DNA of 64,000 nt from Saccharum officinarum (lineage: Eukaryota; Streptophyta; Magnoliopsida; Poales; Poaceae). Shown piece by piece: positions 11,086 to 21,104 of this stretch. Position 1 is the stretch's first letter. Each line of letters starts with the position of its first letter. The notes under the pieces are model-generated. The model was not told where the DNA came from, ran no database searches, and saw only the letters and a program-made list of their open reading frames with translations. The DNA is taken from assembly GCA_020631735.1 (NCBI GenBank), contig CM036158.1, positions 81,459,447-81,523,446 on the forward strand, in the 5' to 3' direction. A program made the position numbers and the translations under genes.

Positions 11086-12006
11086 TCAGGAGAAACCATA
11101 TTTTTGGTATTTTTCTGCGCTATTACAGAAATGACAATCAGTTCCAAGTGATTCTCCATGGAACATTTCTCTCTTTGCAGTGTTGGGCAACGATTCTAGG
11201 ATTCTACTAAGAAACTAAAATGTTTCTCGCTACCAAATGCACACTCTCGGCTCATTTGGTTGGGGTAATTGAAAGCAAAGAATGAGAGTTTAGAAATCTT
11301 TTGTTTGTTTTGTGGGAGTGGGAGTTTTGAGGGAAAGGGGAATGAGAGTTTAGAGGAGAATGGGAGTATAAAATATCGAATTTGGAGTTCGGACGAGAAA
11401 ATTGTGCTACAGGGATGATTCAGCCCTTGGAAACTAACCCAATCAGTTTTGGCTACCAAGACCAAGTTGGAAATGTATTTTGCATGGAATGCAAGGGATT
11501 TTGGCCCATATGGGATAAGACCACAACCTCTCTCTATATAAGAGGATCACAGTCAATATGCTATTTACCTTCTCCAAACCCTATCTAATCCAACCCTAGT
11601 ATCTGTTGCTCGACACCTTCTCGGTGAAGTTTGTGGATGTTCTATGTTGCCTTACCAACCCCGTAAAATCCTAGTTGCACCTTCAATCCCCAACTGGCTC
11701 ATTCCTAGGAGGTGTTCCGAGGTTTTTCTCCAAGGCAGATCGCCTAAGCTGGTTTTTCTTGCCTCGTCTGCACGATTCGATTTTTGAGTGGTCCAAGTGT
11801 TCCTCTTACAATTTGGGTGTGCTAGCCTTTTTTTTTTGCAGACAATAACCAAGTTTGTTTGCACATAAGTAATAAGTCATGCATGCTTTCACACTCGATA
11901 TCTCCCTTCTACACCATATATAATACTACATGAATGAGGCTCAAATATACACGCGGGCGTCGTTTCGTTCAGGTGGTCGGGTCGAGAGCCGCCACCTGAT
12001 TACCTA
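11086..12006. other. Intergenic, no gene supported
   Basis: Repeat-like to about 11215, then ordinary sequence; short frames on both strands show no recognisable protein. GGCTCATTTGGTTGGGGTAA at 11252 resembles a MITE terminus but no partner was found. Confidence 0.4.
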
Positions 12007-12271
12007 GGGCCTGTTTAGTTTCCCAAATTCATCCCCAAATTCTACTATGCAAAAAGAAAATTCCCCATCACATCAAAATGCCGGCATATATATGGAGTAC
12101 TAAATGTAGATGAAATCAAAAACTAATTGTACAGTTTTGTTGTACTTTGCGAGACGAATATTTGAAGCCTAATTAATCAATGTTTGGACAATTATTAGCC
12201 AATAAAAACAAAAATGCTACAGTAGAGAACAGTGATTCAGCTGGCCCATGTTTGACCATCTAAACACGGCC
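12007..12271. mobile_element. Tourist-like MITE
   Basis: GGGCCTGTTTAGTTTCCC to CTAAACACGGCC, 265 bp, flanked by CTA at 12004-12006 and 12272-12274. The interior (ATGCAAAAAGAAAATTCCCC, GGAGTACTAAATGTAGATGA) matches the copies at 29225 and, inverted, 44101. Confidence 0.85.
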
Positions 12272-12508
12272 CTAAAAGGGATTCCTTTTTTGCGTCCATA
12301 AACACATAATATCGGCACGTAATTTTCACATGACGAACACGAACACAAGAAAAATACGGATCGGAGCTCTCCAACCGTGCAGGGACAGTGGCGATAATTG
12401 CAGAGGAATAATAACAACTGAAAAGAAAGGACCTGATGCTGAAATGAAAGGGAAGTATCAGAGCAGTTCTTGGTGCGACAGGGCTAGGGGAACGCGAAGC
12501 ACTGCTTA

Positions 12509-12740
12509 GGGCTTATTTAGTTCTCAAAATTTTTCGAGATTTCCCGTCACATCGAATCTTTGAATGCATGCATGAAGCATTAAATATAGATAAAAAATAA
12601 AACTAATTACACAGTTTAGATGAAATTCATGAGACAAATCTTTTAAGCCTAATTAGACCATGATTGAACACGAATTGCCAAATAATAACTAAAGTACTTC
12701 AGTACCATTTTCCAAAACATTTCGCGAACTAAACAACACC
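12509..12740. mobile_element. Tourist-like MITE with TTA duplication
   Basis: GGGCTTATTTAGTTCTC to GCGAACTAAACAACACC, 232 bp, flanked by TTA at 12506-12508 and 12741-12743. Same family as 5743 and 43265. Confidence 0.88.
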
Positions 12741-12884
12741 TTAACTGAAGCAAGGAGTTGGTGTTGGGTGGTCCAGCTAGTGGTTGGGACCGGCGGCCCA
12801 AGATTTAATTTGATCCCATCGTTGAGATGTATCATCCAGAGTTATTGTTCGCAGTTAGTAGATAGGTGGGGTTAATAATTTTTA

Positions 12885-14280
12885 TATATACTAGATATTT
12901 GCCCGTGTGTTGCACTGGTGTCATAATTTTTTGAATTAAACCATAGTGATCGGATGCGGACGCGCAAGCTCCAAGGACTTCGTATAAGATGCAGACACGT
13001 GGATCCAGTCTTCGCATCTAAACCGGGTAGGACGCCGACACGTGAGCGCTGAGTAGAGTATGATTCGTATTGGACACAGATGCCTGTGCAGGGATCAAGA
13101 TTTGGAATCACTAGGTAGATGACTTTAGAGTCTTTTTAGGTGTAGAGATATGTTTGCACCAACGGAAAATGCTAGGGTCAGGGTGTCCGATCGTCCGGAC
13201 GTTCCACCCACCCATTGCGCCACCGCTGCAGCAGCACCCACCTGCCCCCTGCCCACCGCCTCCCGTGCCACCCCCACCCGCCCTCTGTGCGTCGCCTCCC
13301 AGCTCCGCGTTGTCGGCGAGCGCACTGGTGACCTCCACACGGCACCCACCCGCCCTCTGCGCCATCGCTGCCCGTGCCGCCCCACCTCGCCCTCTGTGCG
13401 CCGTCGTCCAGCTCCACGTTGTTGGCGAGCTCCATGCCGCCAGCGAGCACAACAGTGACCTCCACGCGCCACCCACCCGCCCTCTACACCACTGCCGCAC
13501 GTGCCGCCACCACCCCGCCCTCTATGTGCCGCCGGTGAGCACACCGATGACATCCACGCGTTGATGAGCCTCCATTCGCTTAAGCAGCAAGGAGATGTTT
13601 GCGTTGAAAGAGCATGTTGTAAACTTATGTTTCACGTGTTTCAGATGTATGTTGCAAGTGTTTTATATTGATGTTGCAAAAGTAGATCAAGATGTTCCAA
13701 AAGTAGATCGGGTTGTTGCACATGTTATAATGGCTATACACGTGTGTTTTAAGTGTATGTTCCAAATGTTTCATCTATATCACATGTACGTTGCAAGTGT
13801 TTCATCTGGATGTTGCAAAAGTAGATCTGGATGTTGCATATACATGCATGTTGCAAGCGTATGTTTCAAGTGTTTCAGGTGTTTCATACACATGTTGCAA
13901 GTGTTTCATTCGGATGTTGCATATGTTTGCAATGACTTTCAAGTGTTTTCCAGGTGTTTTGCAAGTGTTTCAGACATATATTGCAAACGTTTCATCTGGG
14001 TGTTGCAAAAGTAGAGCTAGTGTTGCACATGTTGCAATGGGATCCGCCTGTCGCAGCCACCTATTGCAGCTGTTGGGTGATGTCCAGGCGACGTGGGTCT
14101 GCTGTTGGGGCGCCGACGAGCGGGCGCAGACGGGCGCGTGAGATACCGAGCGTAGGTGTGGAGGCCCACGCAGTGGGGCGTGCGAAAAACAGGAGGCACA
14201 TGCTCCATTTCTCTTGTGCGCGCGACACTATCCGACGCTAGCGCTCCGGGTCAGACGCCGGGCGCTAGCAAGTCCATTGC
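12885..14280. repeat. Unclassified grass repeat with TGTTGCAA/GTTTCATCTGG units
   Basis: Starts near ACTAGATATTTGCCCGTGTG, passes a GC-rich part (13150-13560, open in several frames from composition alone), then about 450 bp in which TGTTGCAAGTGTTTCATCTG, TGTTGCAAAAGTAGATC and similar units recur in imperfect tandem (13600-14040). It closes with GGGCGCTAGCAAG at about 14264-14276. This layout is common in grass genomes; I cannot name the transposon family, and no transposase is present. Confidence 0.55.
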
Positions 14281-14936
14281 AAGAACTATTCCATTACAAT
14301 GGCCATCAACATGTGTTAGAAACTTACCTTTCTCAAGTTGAAATATCTAGGCAGCGATGCTTGGTCAAGCTTAATTCCATCGAGAGAAAACACAAAGTAT
14401 CAAAACAAAATTAGCAAAATAGGAATAGAAAAAAATCTACCAGGGATGACGACGTGAAGAGAAAAGCTTAGTTGTGAGGTGGGCTACACGCCAAGAAGAA
14501 AGCAAGAGGAGACTTTTGGTTAGCTCGTGACCCTGACTGTCTTTATATAAACCAAAGAAAAAAAAACATACGGCGTACTAGTCTATTGGATGCAGATTTG
14601 ATACGCCATGACGACTTGGAATTGCTACGTAGTAGGAGTACTTGCTACCCCTACTTACTAGTGCTGGCTGGACCGCTGGAATGCCGTGAAAAAGGAGCGG
14701 TCGCTATGGCGCGGTTAAAAGCAACCGAGAAAGTGACGGCCCTGTACCGGATAGAGATTAGCTATTGGGTTCACGGTATGATTTCTCAACCTGTCCTTTT
14801 TTTATAGGATTTCCTAGAAATGGCAGTGAAACAAATGCAAGTGTCCTGGGCCGCACATGGGCCAGCTCCACAGGCCTACACGTCCATCTGATAATGGGCC
14901 GGCCGTGTAGAAAGCTCACCGAGTCACCGGTTATCA
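14281..14936. other. Intergenic flank of the chimeric retroinsertion
   Basis: No gene recognised. It would supply any promoter for the inserted PARP1 copy; no convincing TATA element was found in a usual position relative to 14952. Confidence 0.45.
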
Positions 14937-14951
14937 CCACGCGTTTCGCAA
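14937..14951 (+). repeat. Target-site duplication, left copy
   Basis: CCACGCGTTTCGCAA, identical over 15 bases to 19648-19662. It brackets the PARP1-LINE chimera; the base before it (A) merges with the poly(A) tail at the other end, so the duplication could be 16. Confidence 0.95.
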
Positions 14952-15014
14952 ACCTCCTACTCCACCGAAGGGCTGAGAGAGAAGAGGGGAACCGTACCGC
15001 AGCGGGCCGGCGGA

Positions 15015-17120
15015 ATGGCGGCGCCGCCGAGGGCGTGGAAAGCGGAGTATGCCAAGTCCGGGCGGGCGTCGTGCAAGTCGTGCAAGTCCCCCATCGCCAA
15101 GGACCAGCTCCGTCTCGGCAAGATGGTTCAGGCGTCACAGTTCGACGGCTTCATGCCCATGTGGAACCATGCCAGGTGCATCTTCAGTAAGAAGAACCAG
15201 ATAAAATCTGTCGATGATGTTGAAGGAATAGATGCACTTAGATGGGATGATCAAGAGAAGATAAGAAACCATGTTGGGAGTGCCTCAGTTGCTACAAGTT
15301 CCACAGCTGCTGCTCCTGACAAATGTACTATTGAGATTGCTCCATCTGCCCGTACTTCATGTAGACGATGCAGTGAAAAGATTGCAAAAGGATCAGTCCG
15401 TCTTTCAGCTAAGCTTGAGAGTCAAGGTTCCAAGGGTATACCATGGTATCATGCCAACTGTTTCTTTGAGGTATCCCCATCTGCAACTGTTGAGAAGTTC
15501 TCAGGCTGGGATACTTTGTCAGATGAGGATAAGAGAACCGTGCTTGATCTTGTTAAAAAAGATGTCGGCAACAATGAACAAACTAAGGGTTCCAAGCGCA
15601 AGAAAGGCGAAAATGATATGGATAGCTGCAAAGCCGCCAGGTTAGATGAAAGTACATCTGAAGGTACAGTGCGAAACAAAGGGCAACTTGTGGACCCATG
15701 TGGTTCCAATACTAGTTCAGCTGATGCCCAACAAAAGCTTAAAGAGCAAAGTGACACACTTTGGAAGTTAAAGGATGAACTTAAGAGCCATGTATCTGCT
15801 GCTGAATTAAGGGATATGCTTGAGGCTAATGGGCAGGATACATCTGGACCAGAGAGGCACCTATTGGACCGCTGTGCTGATGGAATGCTATTTGGAGCGC
15901 TGGGTCCTTGCCCAGTCTGTGATGGTGGTCTGTACTATTATAATGGTCAATACCAATGCAGTGGTAATGTGTCAGAGTGGTCCAAGTGTACATACTCTAC
16001 CACAGAACCAGTCCGCGTTAAGAAGAAGTGGCAAGTTCCAGATGGAACAAAGAATGATTACCTTATGAAGTGGTTCAAGTCTCAAAAGGTTAAGAAACCA
16101 GAGAGGGTTCTTCCACCAATGTCACCTGAGAAATCTGGAAGTAAAGCAACTCAGAGAGCTTCGTTGCTGTCTTCTAAAGGGTTGGATAAATTAGGGTTTT
16201 CTGTTGTAGGACAATCAAAAGAAGTGGCAAATGAATGGATTGAGAAGCTCAAACTTGCTGGTGCCAACTTCTATGCCAGGGTTGTCAAAGATATTGATTG
16301 TTTAATTTCATGTGGTGAGCTTGACAATGAGAATGCTGAAGTCAGGAAAGCAAGGAGGCTGAAGATACCAATCGTAAGGGAGGATTACATTGGAGAATGC
16401 ATTAAAAAGAATAGAATGCTTCCATTTGATTTGTATAAACTAGAGAACACCTTAGAGTCCTCAAAAGGCGGTACTGTCACTGTTAAAGTTAAGGGCCGAA
16501 GTGCTGTTCATGAGTCCTCCGGTTTGCAAGATACTGCTCATATTCTTGAAGATGGGAAAAGTATTTACAATACAACCTTAAACATGTCTGACCTGGCACT
16601 AGGTGTGAACAGCTACTATATCCTCCAGGTCATTGAAGAGGATGATGGGTCTGAGTGCTATGTATTTCGAAAGTGGGGACGGGTTGGGAGTGAAAAAATT
16701 GGAGGGCAAAAGCTAGAGGAGATGTCAAAAACTGATGCAATCAAGGAATTCAAAAGATTATTTCTTGAGAAGACTGGAAACCCGTGGGAAGCTTGGGAAC
16801 GTAAAACCAATTTCCGGAAGCAGCCTGGGAGATTTTACCCACTTGATATTGATTATGGTGTTAAGCAAGCACCAAAACAGAAAGATATCAGTGAAATGAC
16901 AAGTTCTCTTGCTCCTCAGTTGCTAGAACTCATGAAGATGCTTTTCAACGTGGAGACATATAGAGCTGCTATGATGGAATTTGAAATTAATATGTCAGAA
17001 ATGCCTCTTGGGAAGCTAAGCAAGGAAAATATTCAGAAAGGATTTGAAGCATTAACTGAGATACAGAATTTATTGAAGGACACTGCTAATCAAGCACTGG
17101 CTGTTAGGCCATTAGATTGA
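15015..17120 (+). CDS. PARP1: Truncated poly(ADP-ribose) polymerase 1 retrocopy (no catalytic domain)
   Basis: A 701-codon intronless frame matching plant PARP1, a nuclear enzyme that binds DNA breaks and makes poly(ADP-ribose) from NAD+. Domains: zinc finger 1 (C20, C23, H52, C55), zinc finger 2 (C116, C119, H146, C149), basic nuclear-localisation stretch (191-198), zinc finger 3/PADR1 (C299, C302, C315, C325), BRCT (about 383-475), WGR (about 505-610, WGRVGS at 554) and the start of the helical regulatory domain (630-698). The ART catalytic domain (about 280 residues in the usual ~980-residue protein) is absent; PLD and TGA come from LINE sequence. The genomic PARP1 gene is intron-rich, so this is a processed copy. 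If expressed it could bind DNA nicks without making polymer, but no promoter is evident. The start has a normal leader and context (GGCGGAATGGCG). Confidence 0.93.
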   Translation: MAAPPRAWKAEYAKSGRASCKSCKSPIAKDQLRLGKMVQASQFDGFMPMWNHARCIFSKKNQIKSVDDVEGIDALRWDDQEKIRNHVGSASVATSSTAAAPDKCTIEIAPSARTSCRRCSEKIAKGSVRLSAKLESQGSKGIPWYHANCFFEVSPSATVEKFSGWDTLSDEDKRTVLDLVKKDVGNNEQTKGSKRKKGENDMDSCKAARLDESTSEGTVRNKGQLVDPCGSNTSSADAQQKLKEQSDTLWKLKDELKSHVSAAELRDMLEANGQDTSGPERHLLDRCADGMLFGALGPCPVCDGGLYYYNGQYQCSGNVSEWSKCTYSTTEPVRVKKKWQVPDGTKNDYLMKWFKSQKVKKPERVLPPMSPEKSGSKATQRASLLSSKGLDKLGFSVVGQSKEVANEWIEKLKLAGANFYARVVKDIDCLISCGELDNENAEVRKARRLKIPIVREDYIGECIKKNRMLPFDLYKLENTLESSKGGTVTVKVKGRSAVHESSGLQDTAHILEDGKSIYNTTLNMSDLALGVNSYYILQVIEEDDGSECYVFRKWGRVGSEKIGGQKLEEMSKTDAIKEFKRLFLEKTGNPWEAWERKTNFRKQPGRFYPLDIDYGVKQAPKQKDISEMTSSLAPQLLELMKMLFNVETYRAAMMEFEINMSEMPLGKLSKENIQKGFEALTEIQNLLKDTANQALAVRPLD

Positions 17121-19615
17121 AAGTGGTGCTTCCTGAGATCATCTCTGAAGAACAGTCAGCCTTTGTTCCGGGTAGGTTGATCACAGATAATATAATTACT
17201 GCTTATGAGTGTTTACACTTCATGAAGCAAAAGAAAGCCCGGGAGTTCAGGTGTTGTGCATTGAAGCTGGATATGAGGAAAGCCTACGACCGTGTTGAGT
17301 GGAACTATCTACAAGCAATTATGCTTAAGCTGGGTTTTCATCAATTATGGGTAAAGTTGATCATGAGGCTTGTCACCTCGGTTTCCTTTTCAGTTCTTCT
17401 GAATGGAGAATGTTTGAGCAGTTTCAAACCGTCACGAGGAATTCGTCAGGGGGATCCTATCTCTCCTTATTTGTTTTTGTTAGCAGCAGAGGGCCTTTCG
17501 TGCCTTTTAAAATCTCGACTTCAGTCATCAGAACTCAAAGTGGCACCGTCGGCTCCGATGGTCAGTCACCTTCTCTTTGCGGATGACAGCCTGCTGTTTT
17601 TCAAAGCAAACCTGGAGAGTGCTTTGGTGGTGAAGGAAACCTTGCAACAATATTGTGATGCTTCGGGGCAGCAAATTAACACAGATAAATCCTCTATTCA
17701 TTTTGCCAAGAAGTGCCAACAGAGTGTTAGAGATGAGATAAAAGGGGTGCTTAATGTCCAGAACGAGTGCCTAAGTGAAAAGTATTTGGGGATGCCATCT
17801 GATGTTGGTGCAGCAACGAATGGTGTTTTCAAATATCTGAAGGATAGAATTTGGAATAAAGTACAGGGATGGATGGAGCACTGCCTATCGTCAGGCGGCA
17901 AGGAAGTGCTCATCAAGTCCGTGGCTCAGGCAATACCCACCTATTCTATGTCATGTTTTAAGCTTCCGAGAGGTTTATGCAAGCACATCAACAGCCTATT
18001 GAGGAAGTTTTGGTGGGGCAGCAAGGAGGGTAAGAGAAAGACATGCTGGGTTGCATGGGATGATATGATTATGCCAAAGTATCTTGGCGGAATGGGCTTT
18101 CGAGATATAGAGCTATTTAATCTTGCTCTGTTGGCGAAGCAGGCTTGGCGTATCCTGCAGGACCTGACGTCTCTGAGTGCTCGTATCTTGAAGGCAGTCT
18201 ACTATCCACAGGGCGACTTCTTGTTGGCCGCCCTTGGCTCGACCCCCTCCCGGATATGGCGTTCGCTACTAGATGGGAGAGAGGTTCTTCGGCAGGGGCT
18301 GATCAGGCGAATTGGGTCCGGTGAAACAACATCCATTTGGAGTATGGATTGGTTGCCAACTGATAGCATGCGACGACCAGTTCCTAGCTCAGCACCGCAC
18401 CCTCCACAGCTTGTCAGCGAGTTGATTGACCACACTTCAGCAACCTAGGATACAGGGAAGCTGCATGAATTTTTTACGCATGCTGATAGGGAGACTATAA
18501 TGTCTATACCTTTGTGCAATCGCCGACAACCTGATTTTTGGGCGTGGCATCATGACAGAAAGGGGATCTTCACGGTGCGTTCGGCCTACAGAATGTTAAT
18601 CACAAGACGTGTTTTGATGGAGAATGCCGGAAGGTCAAATAGGAGAGAGGCAGAGAAGGAGTGGTCCTCTTTGTGGCAGGTCCAGGTTCCTTCAAAGATA
18701 AGAGTTTTCCTTTGGCGCCTGGCTCAGTACTCTTTGCCATCGTCAGATGTCCTTCATCGTCGGAACATGGCGAACCACAATAGTTGTGTTCTATGTGGTG
18801 CTCAGGACTCTTGGCGTCATGCTTTGCTTGAGTGCAATATGGCACGGTGTGTGTGGGCGCTTGAGCAGGAAGAGATTGTAGAACATTTGAGTGAGATGCA
18901 CGAGGAAGACGCCAGGGCATGGGTGGCCGCTTTGATCAAATCAGTGCCCCATGGCGATCTCATTCGAGTGGTGGTGACGATGTGGGCTATTTGGTACGCA
19001 AGAAGGAAAGCAATACATGAGAACATCTTTCAGAGTCCGCTATCGACACACAGCTTTGTTAATAACTATGTGTCTGATCTTCTAGCGTCTAAGCCGCCTC
19101 GGGCAGTGAAGGCGTCAGTCCAGACTAGGCATCCGAAGTGGTTACCACCTCCAGCGGGATGTACGAAAGTTAATGTTGATGCAGCAATCTCCAAGAACTT
19201 GGGTAGAGCTTCCGTGGCCGCTGTTGCCCGTGATCAGACGGGGATGTTCTTAGGAGCTTCAGGTGTGGTTCTTGAAGGTATTACTGATGTTGAAACAGCT
19301 GAGGCGATTGCATGCAGGGAAGGTTTAGCGCTGGCTTCTGATCTAACGCTCCAATCCATCCGGTTAGCTTCAGACAGCGCTAATGTCATAAGAAGTCTTG
19401 AAGAAACGGGTATAGGCCCGTATGGCCAAGTTGTGAAGGAGGTGAAGGCTAGGGCTCATGATCTTAATTTTGTTGATTTTGCTCATGAAAATAGAAGTTC
19501 AAATGTTGATACTCACAACCTAGCTAGAAGCTTAATCTCTTTTGTACCAGGCAGGCATGTCTGGCTGCTTACTCCGCCTGAGGGCGTTTGTAATTCGTAT
19601 GACCAACTCAATTAA
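17109..19615 (+). pseudogene. 5'-truncated LINE ORF2: reverse transcriptase, zinc-binding and RNase H
   Basis: Plant L1-type LINE polymerase lacking its endonuclease and the N-terminal part of the reverse transcriptase. Visible in order: [13 protein letters not shown] block, motif A ([14 protein letters not shown]), motif B ([15 protein letters not shown]), motif C (FADDSLLFF), thumb region, zinc-binding RT domain (VPSKIRVFLWRL, CVLCGAQDSWRHALLEC) and an RNase H-like domain with acidic residues in NVDAA, AEAIACREGL and LASDSANV. One in-frame TAG (18446-18448), at a position where the family usually has Trp, splits the frame; the rest is open to 19615 in the same frame. It is out of frame with the PARP1 segment and has no ATG at its start, so no fusion protein is expected. 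Confidence 0.92.
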
Positions 19616-19647
19616 TAAAGAGTGTGGTGTTTCCTCAAAAAAAAAAA

Positions 19648-19662
19648 CCACGCGTTTCGCAA
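19648..19662 (+). repeat. Target-site duplication, right copy
   Basis: CCACGCGTTTCGCAA directly after the poly(A) tail, identical to 14937-14951. Confidence 0.95.
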
Positions 19663-19872
19663 CCGAGTTAAGCCGATCAGGCAAGATCTGACTCTGACAA
19701 AAGTCTTTCCACAATTTTTTTAGATTAATTCTAATTATTTAAAAATGGATACAACTCCACGTATAAACAGCAAAGAGTTTCTTCTGTGATAAAAGTTGAC
19801 CTTTATGGCACATTCAGGTTTATTTTATCAATAGTCTGCAGACTCTCCAAACCTTTCTCCCATGACCTTCAA

Positions 19873-20574
19873 TCAAAGCTTGGACTCAATATTTCTTCCA
19901 TGGGAACGTCTGGCAGGTGGGTTCAAATCTTCCCACTGTGGATCATCAATTCTAGAGAAATATTGCTCAACAGCTTCGTCATGCACTTGTTCTAATCTTG
20001 GAGGCATCCACTGCAAGTACTCCAAAAAAGACCACCAGAATACAAAGGTAATGTAAGACGATTAAGATGTCAGCACCAGATTCCGATCAATGTACTAAAT
20101 ACGAAACTACCCAAACCTTTGGGTTTCGATCCTTATCTATCAATATAGCCCTGCATCCCTGCAACAGGAATCGGATGTTAGGCATAGAGGCCTAGACACG
20201 ATGAGGCATAGAGATCTTGAATGAAAATAAACAGTGTCGAAGGTGTTGCTATTTACCTCAAAGAAGTCTCTGCTGAAGTCACCACGCATGACATGGCAAA
20301 CCATTCTATATTCCCGCTGCAAGCACTCCCCAACAGTTTTGTGTCCTCCCTTCTCTTATCTGAAAACCGAGTTAGAGAACAAAAAATGAAACAACTATAG
20401 TGGACACAACTGAGGCCCAGGCCGTAGACTAATAGTACAAATATGATGTGGTTTCTGAGGGATACCGATCTCAGAGAGATTTTCAGACTGGTAGGAGAAG
20501 CCTTTTTCAAGGACTGGATTGTCGTAGCAACCCATTCATCTGCCAAATTTGCAGCCTCTAGTTCCTGACATAAT
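19873..20574 (-). pseudogene. 3' exons of a 3-hydroxyisobutyryl-CoA hydrolase-like gene, frameshifted
   Basis: Four exons in order on the minus strand: 20574-20466 (LADEWVATTIQSLKKAS), 20359-20257 (QREYRMVCHVMRGDFSRDFF), 20158-20117 (GCRAILIDKDRNPK) and 20010-19873 (WMPPRLEQVHDEAVEQYF to the stop). They match the C-terminal third of plant HIBCH/CHY1-type enoyl-CoA hydratase-fold proteins, which hydrolyse 3-hydroxyisobutyryl-CoA in valine breakdown. All junctions are GT-AG. The second exon has one extra base in the T run at 20336-20340, which shifts the frame. Upstream sequence stops abruptly at 20574/20575 against an LTR-like TGTTGG end, and no 5' exons are found. It is a broken remnant, though a sequencing error at the homopolymer cannot be excluded. 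Confidence 0.83.
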
Positions 20575-21004
20575 TGTTGGAGTATGTTTAGGCATGTGGC
20601 TAAGGCCCATGTGGCCCATGTATGGAACTATATGTAGCTACCCTTCTAGGGTTAGCCCTAAGTAATGAATCAGACATTTTAGCATGGTATCAAGCTAGGT
20701 CTTTCCCTCCCCTTCCCAGCCGCCGCCCCTTCTGGCTGGCTGGCGCCGCCGCCATCTCCATGGCCGGCCGGCTTTCTTCTCCCTCCCCCTCCTACTTCCC
20801 CACCAGCCAGGGTGCGGACGTCACTGTAGCTGACGTGCCGCACTCCACCCTCTCCGCCATGCTCCACGGGGTCCGGATTTCGGGTCGGACTCTGCTGGTC
20901 TGGCCGCGCGCCTGCGGTCCGCCGCTCCCGGGCACCTCCGACTCCGGCAGCCGCGGGTCACCCCGGCCGTTCTCCACCCACCCCCTGTTCTTTCCACCCG
21001 CCCC
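20575..21004 (+). mobile_element. Short-LTR retroelement 5' end (copia- or TRIM-like), cut by gap
   Basis: TGTTGGAG at 20575 to AGCA at 20684 could be a complete 110-bp LTR (TG...CA). It is followed at once by TGGTATCAAGCT, which resembles the initiator-methionine tRNA primer-binding site. GC-rich sequence then runs into the gap at 21005. Neither the second LTR nor any coding domain is visible, so the size and family are unknown. Confidence 0.6.
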
Positions 21005-21104
21005 NNNNNNNNNNNNNNNNNNNNNNNNNNNNNNNNNNNNNNNNNNNNNNNNNNNNNNNNNNNNNNNNNNNNNNNNNNNNNNNNNNNNNNNNNNNNNNNN
21101 NNNN
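21005..21104. other. Assembly gap (100 N)
   Basis: Exactly 100 N, a conventional placeholder of unknown true length. It separates the short-LTR element from the truncated 3' end of the hAT transposase gene. Confidence 0.99.

Larger units (their letters stand above)
14952..19647 (+). mobile_element. Chimeric LINE retroinsertion: PARP1 cDNA joined to LINE 3' half
   Basis: One 4.7-kb insertion bounded by a perfect 15-bp duplication and ending in an A11 tail (19637-19647). It starts with a 63-nt leader and 698 intronless PARP1 codons. At 17108/17109 the PARP1 sequence stops mid-domain and LINE reverse-transcriptase sequence begins in the same orientation, running to the LINE 3' end. PARP1 has no poly(A) tail of its own. 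This order is what is expected if a LINE reverse transcriptase copied its own RNA from the 3' end, switched onto a PARP1 mRNA and ran to the cap end. The perfect duplication and open PARP1 frame argue for a recent event. Confidence 0.92.

Noticed and set aside
13125..13564. Several overlapping long frames on both strands (Pro/Arg/Ala-rich)
   Set aside because: High GC content with few A/T-rich stops keeps all frames open; the products are low-complexity and sit inside a repeat.
17117..17120. PARP1-reverse transcriptase fusion protein
   Set aside because: The two frames differ by two bases and PARP1 ends in TGA at 17118-17120, so no continuous fusion is encoded.
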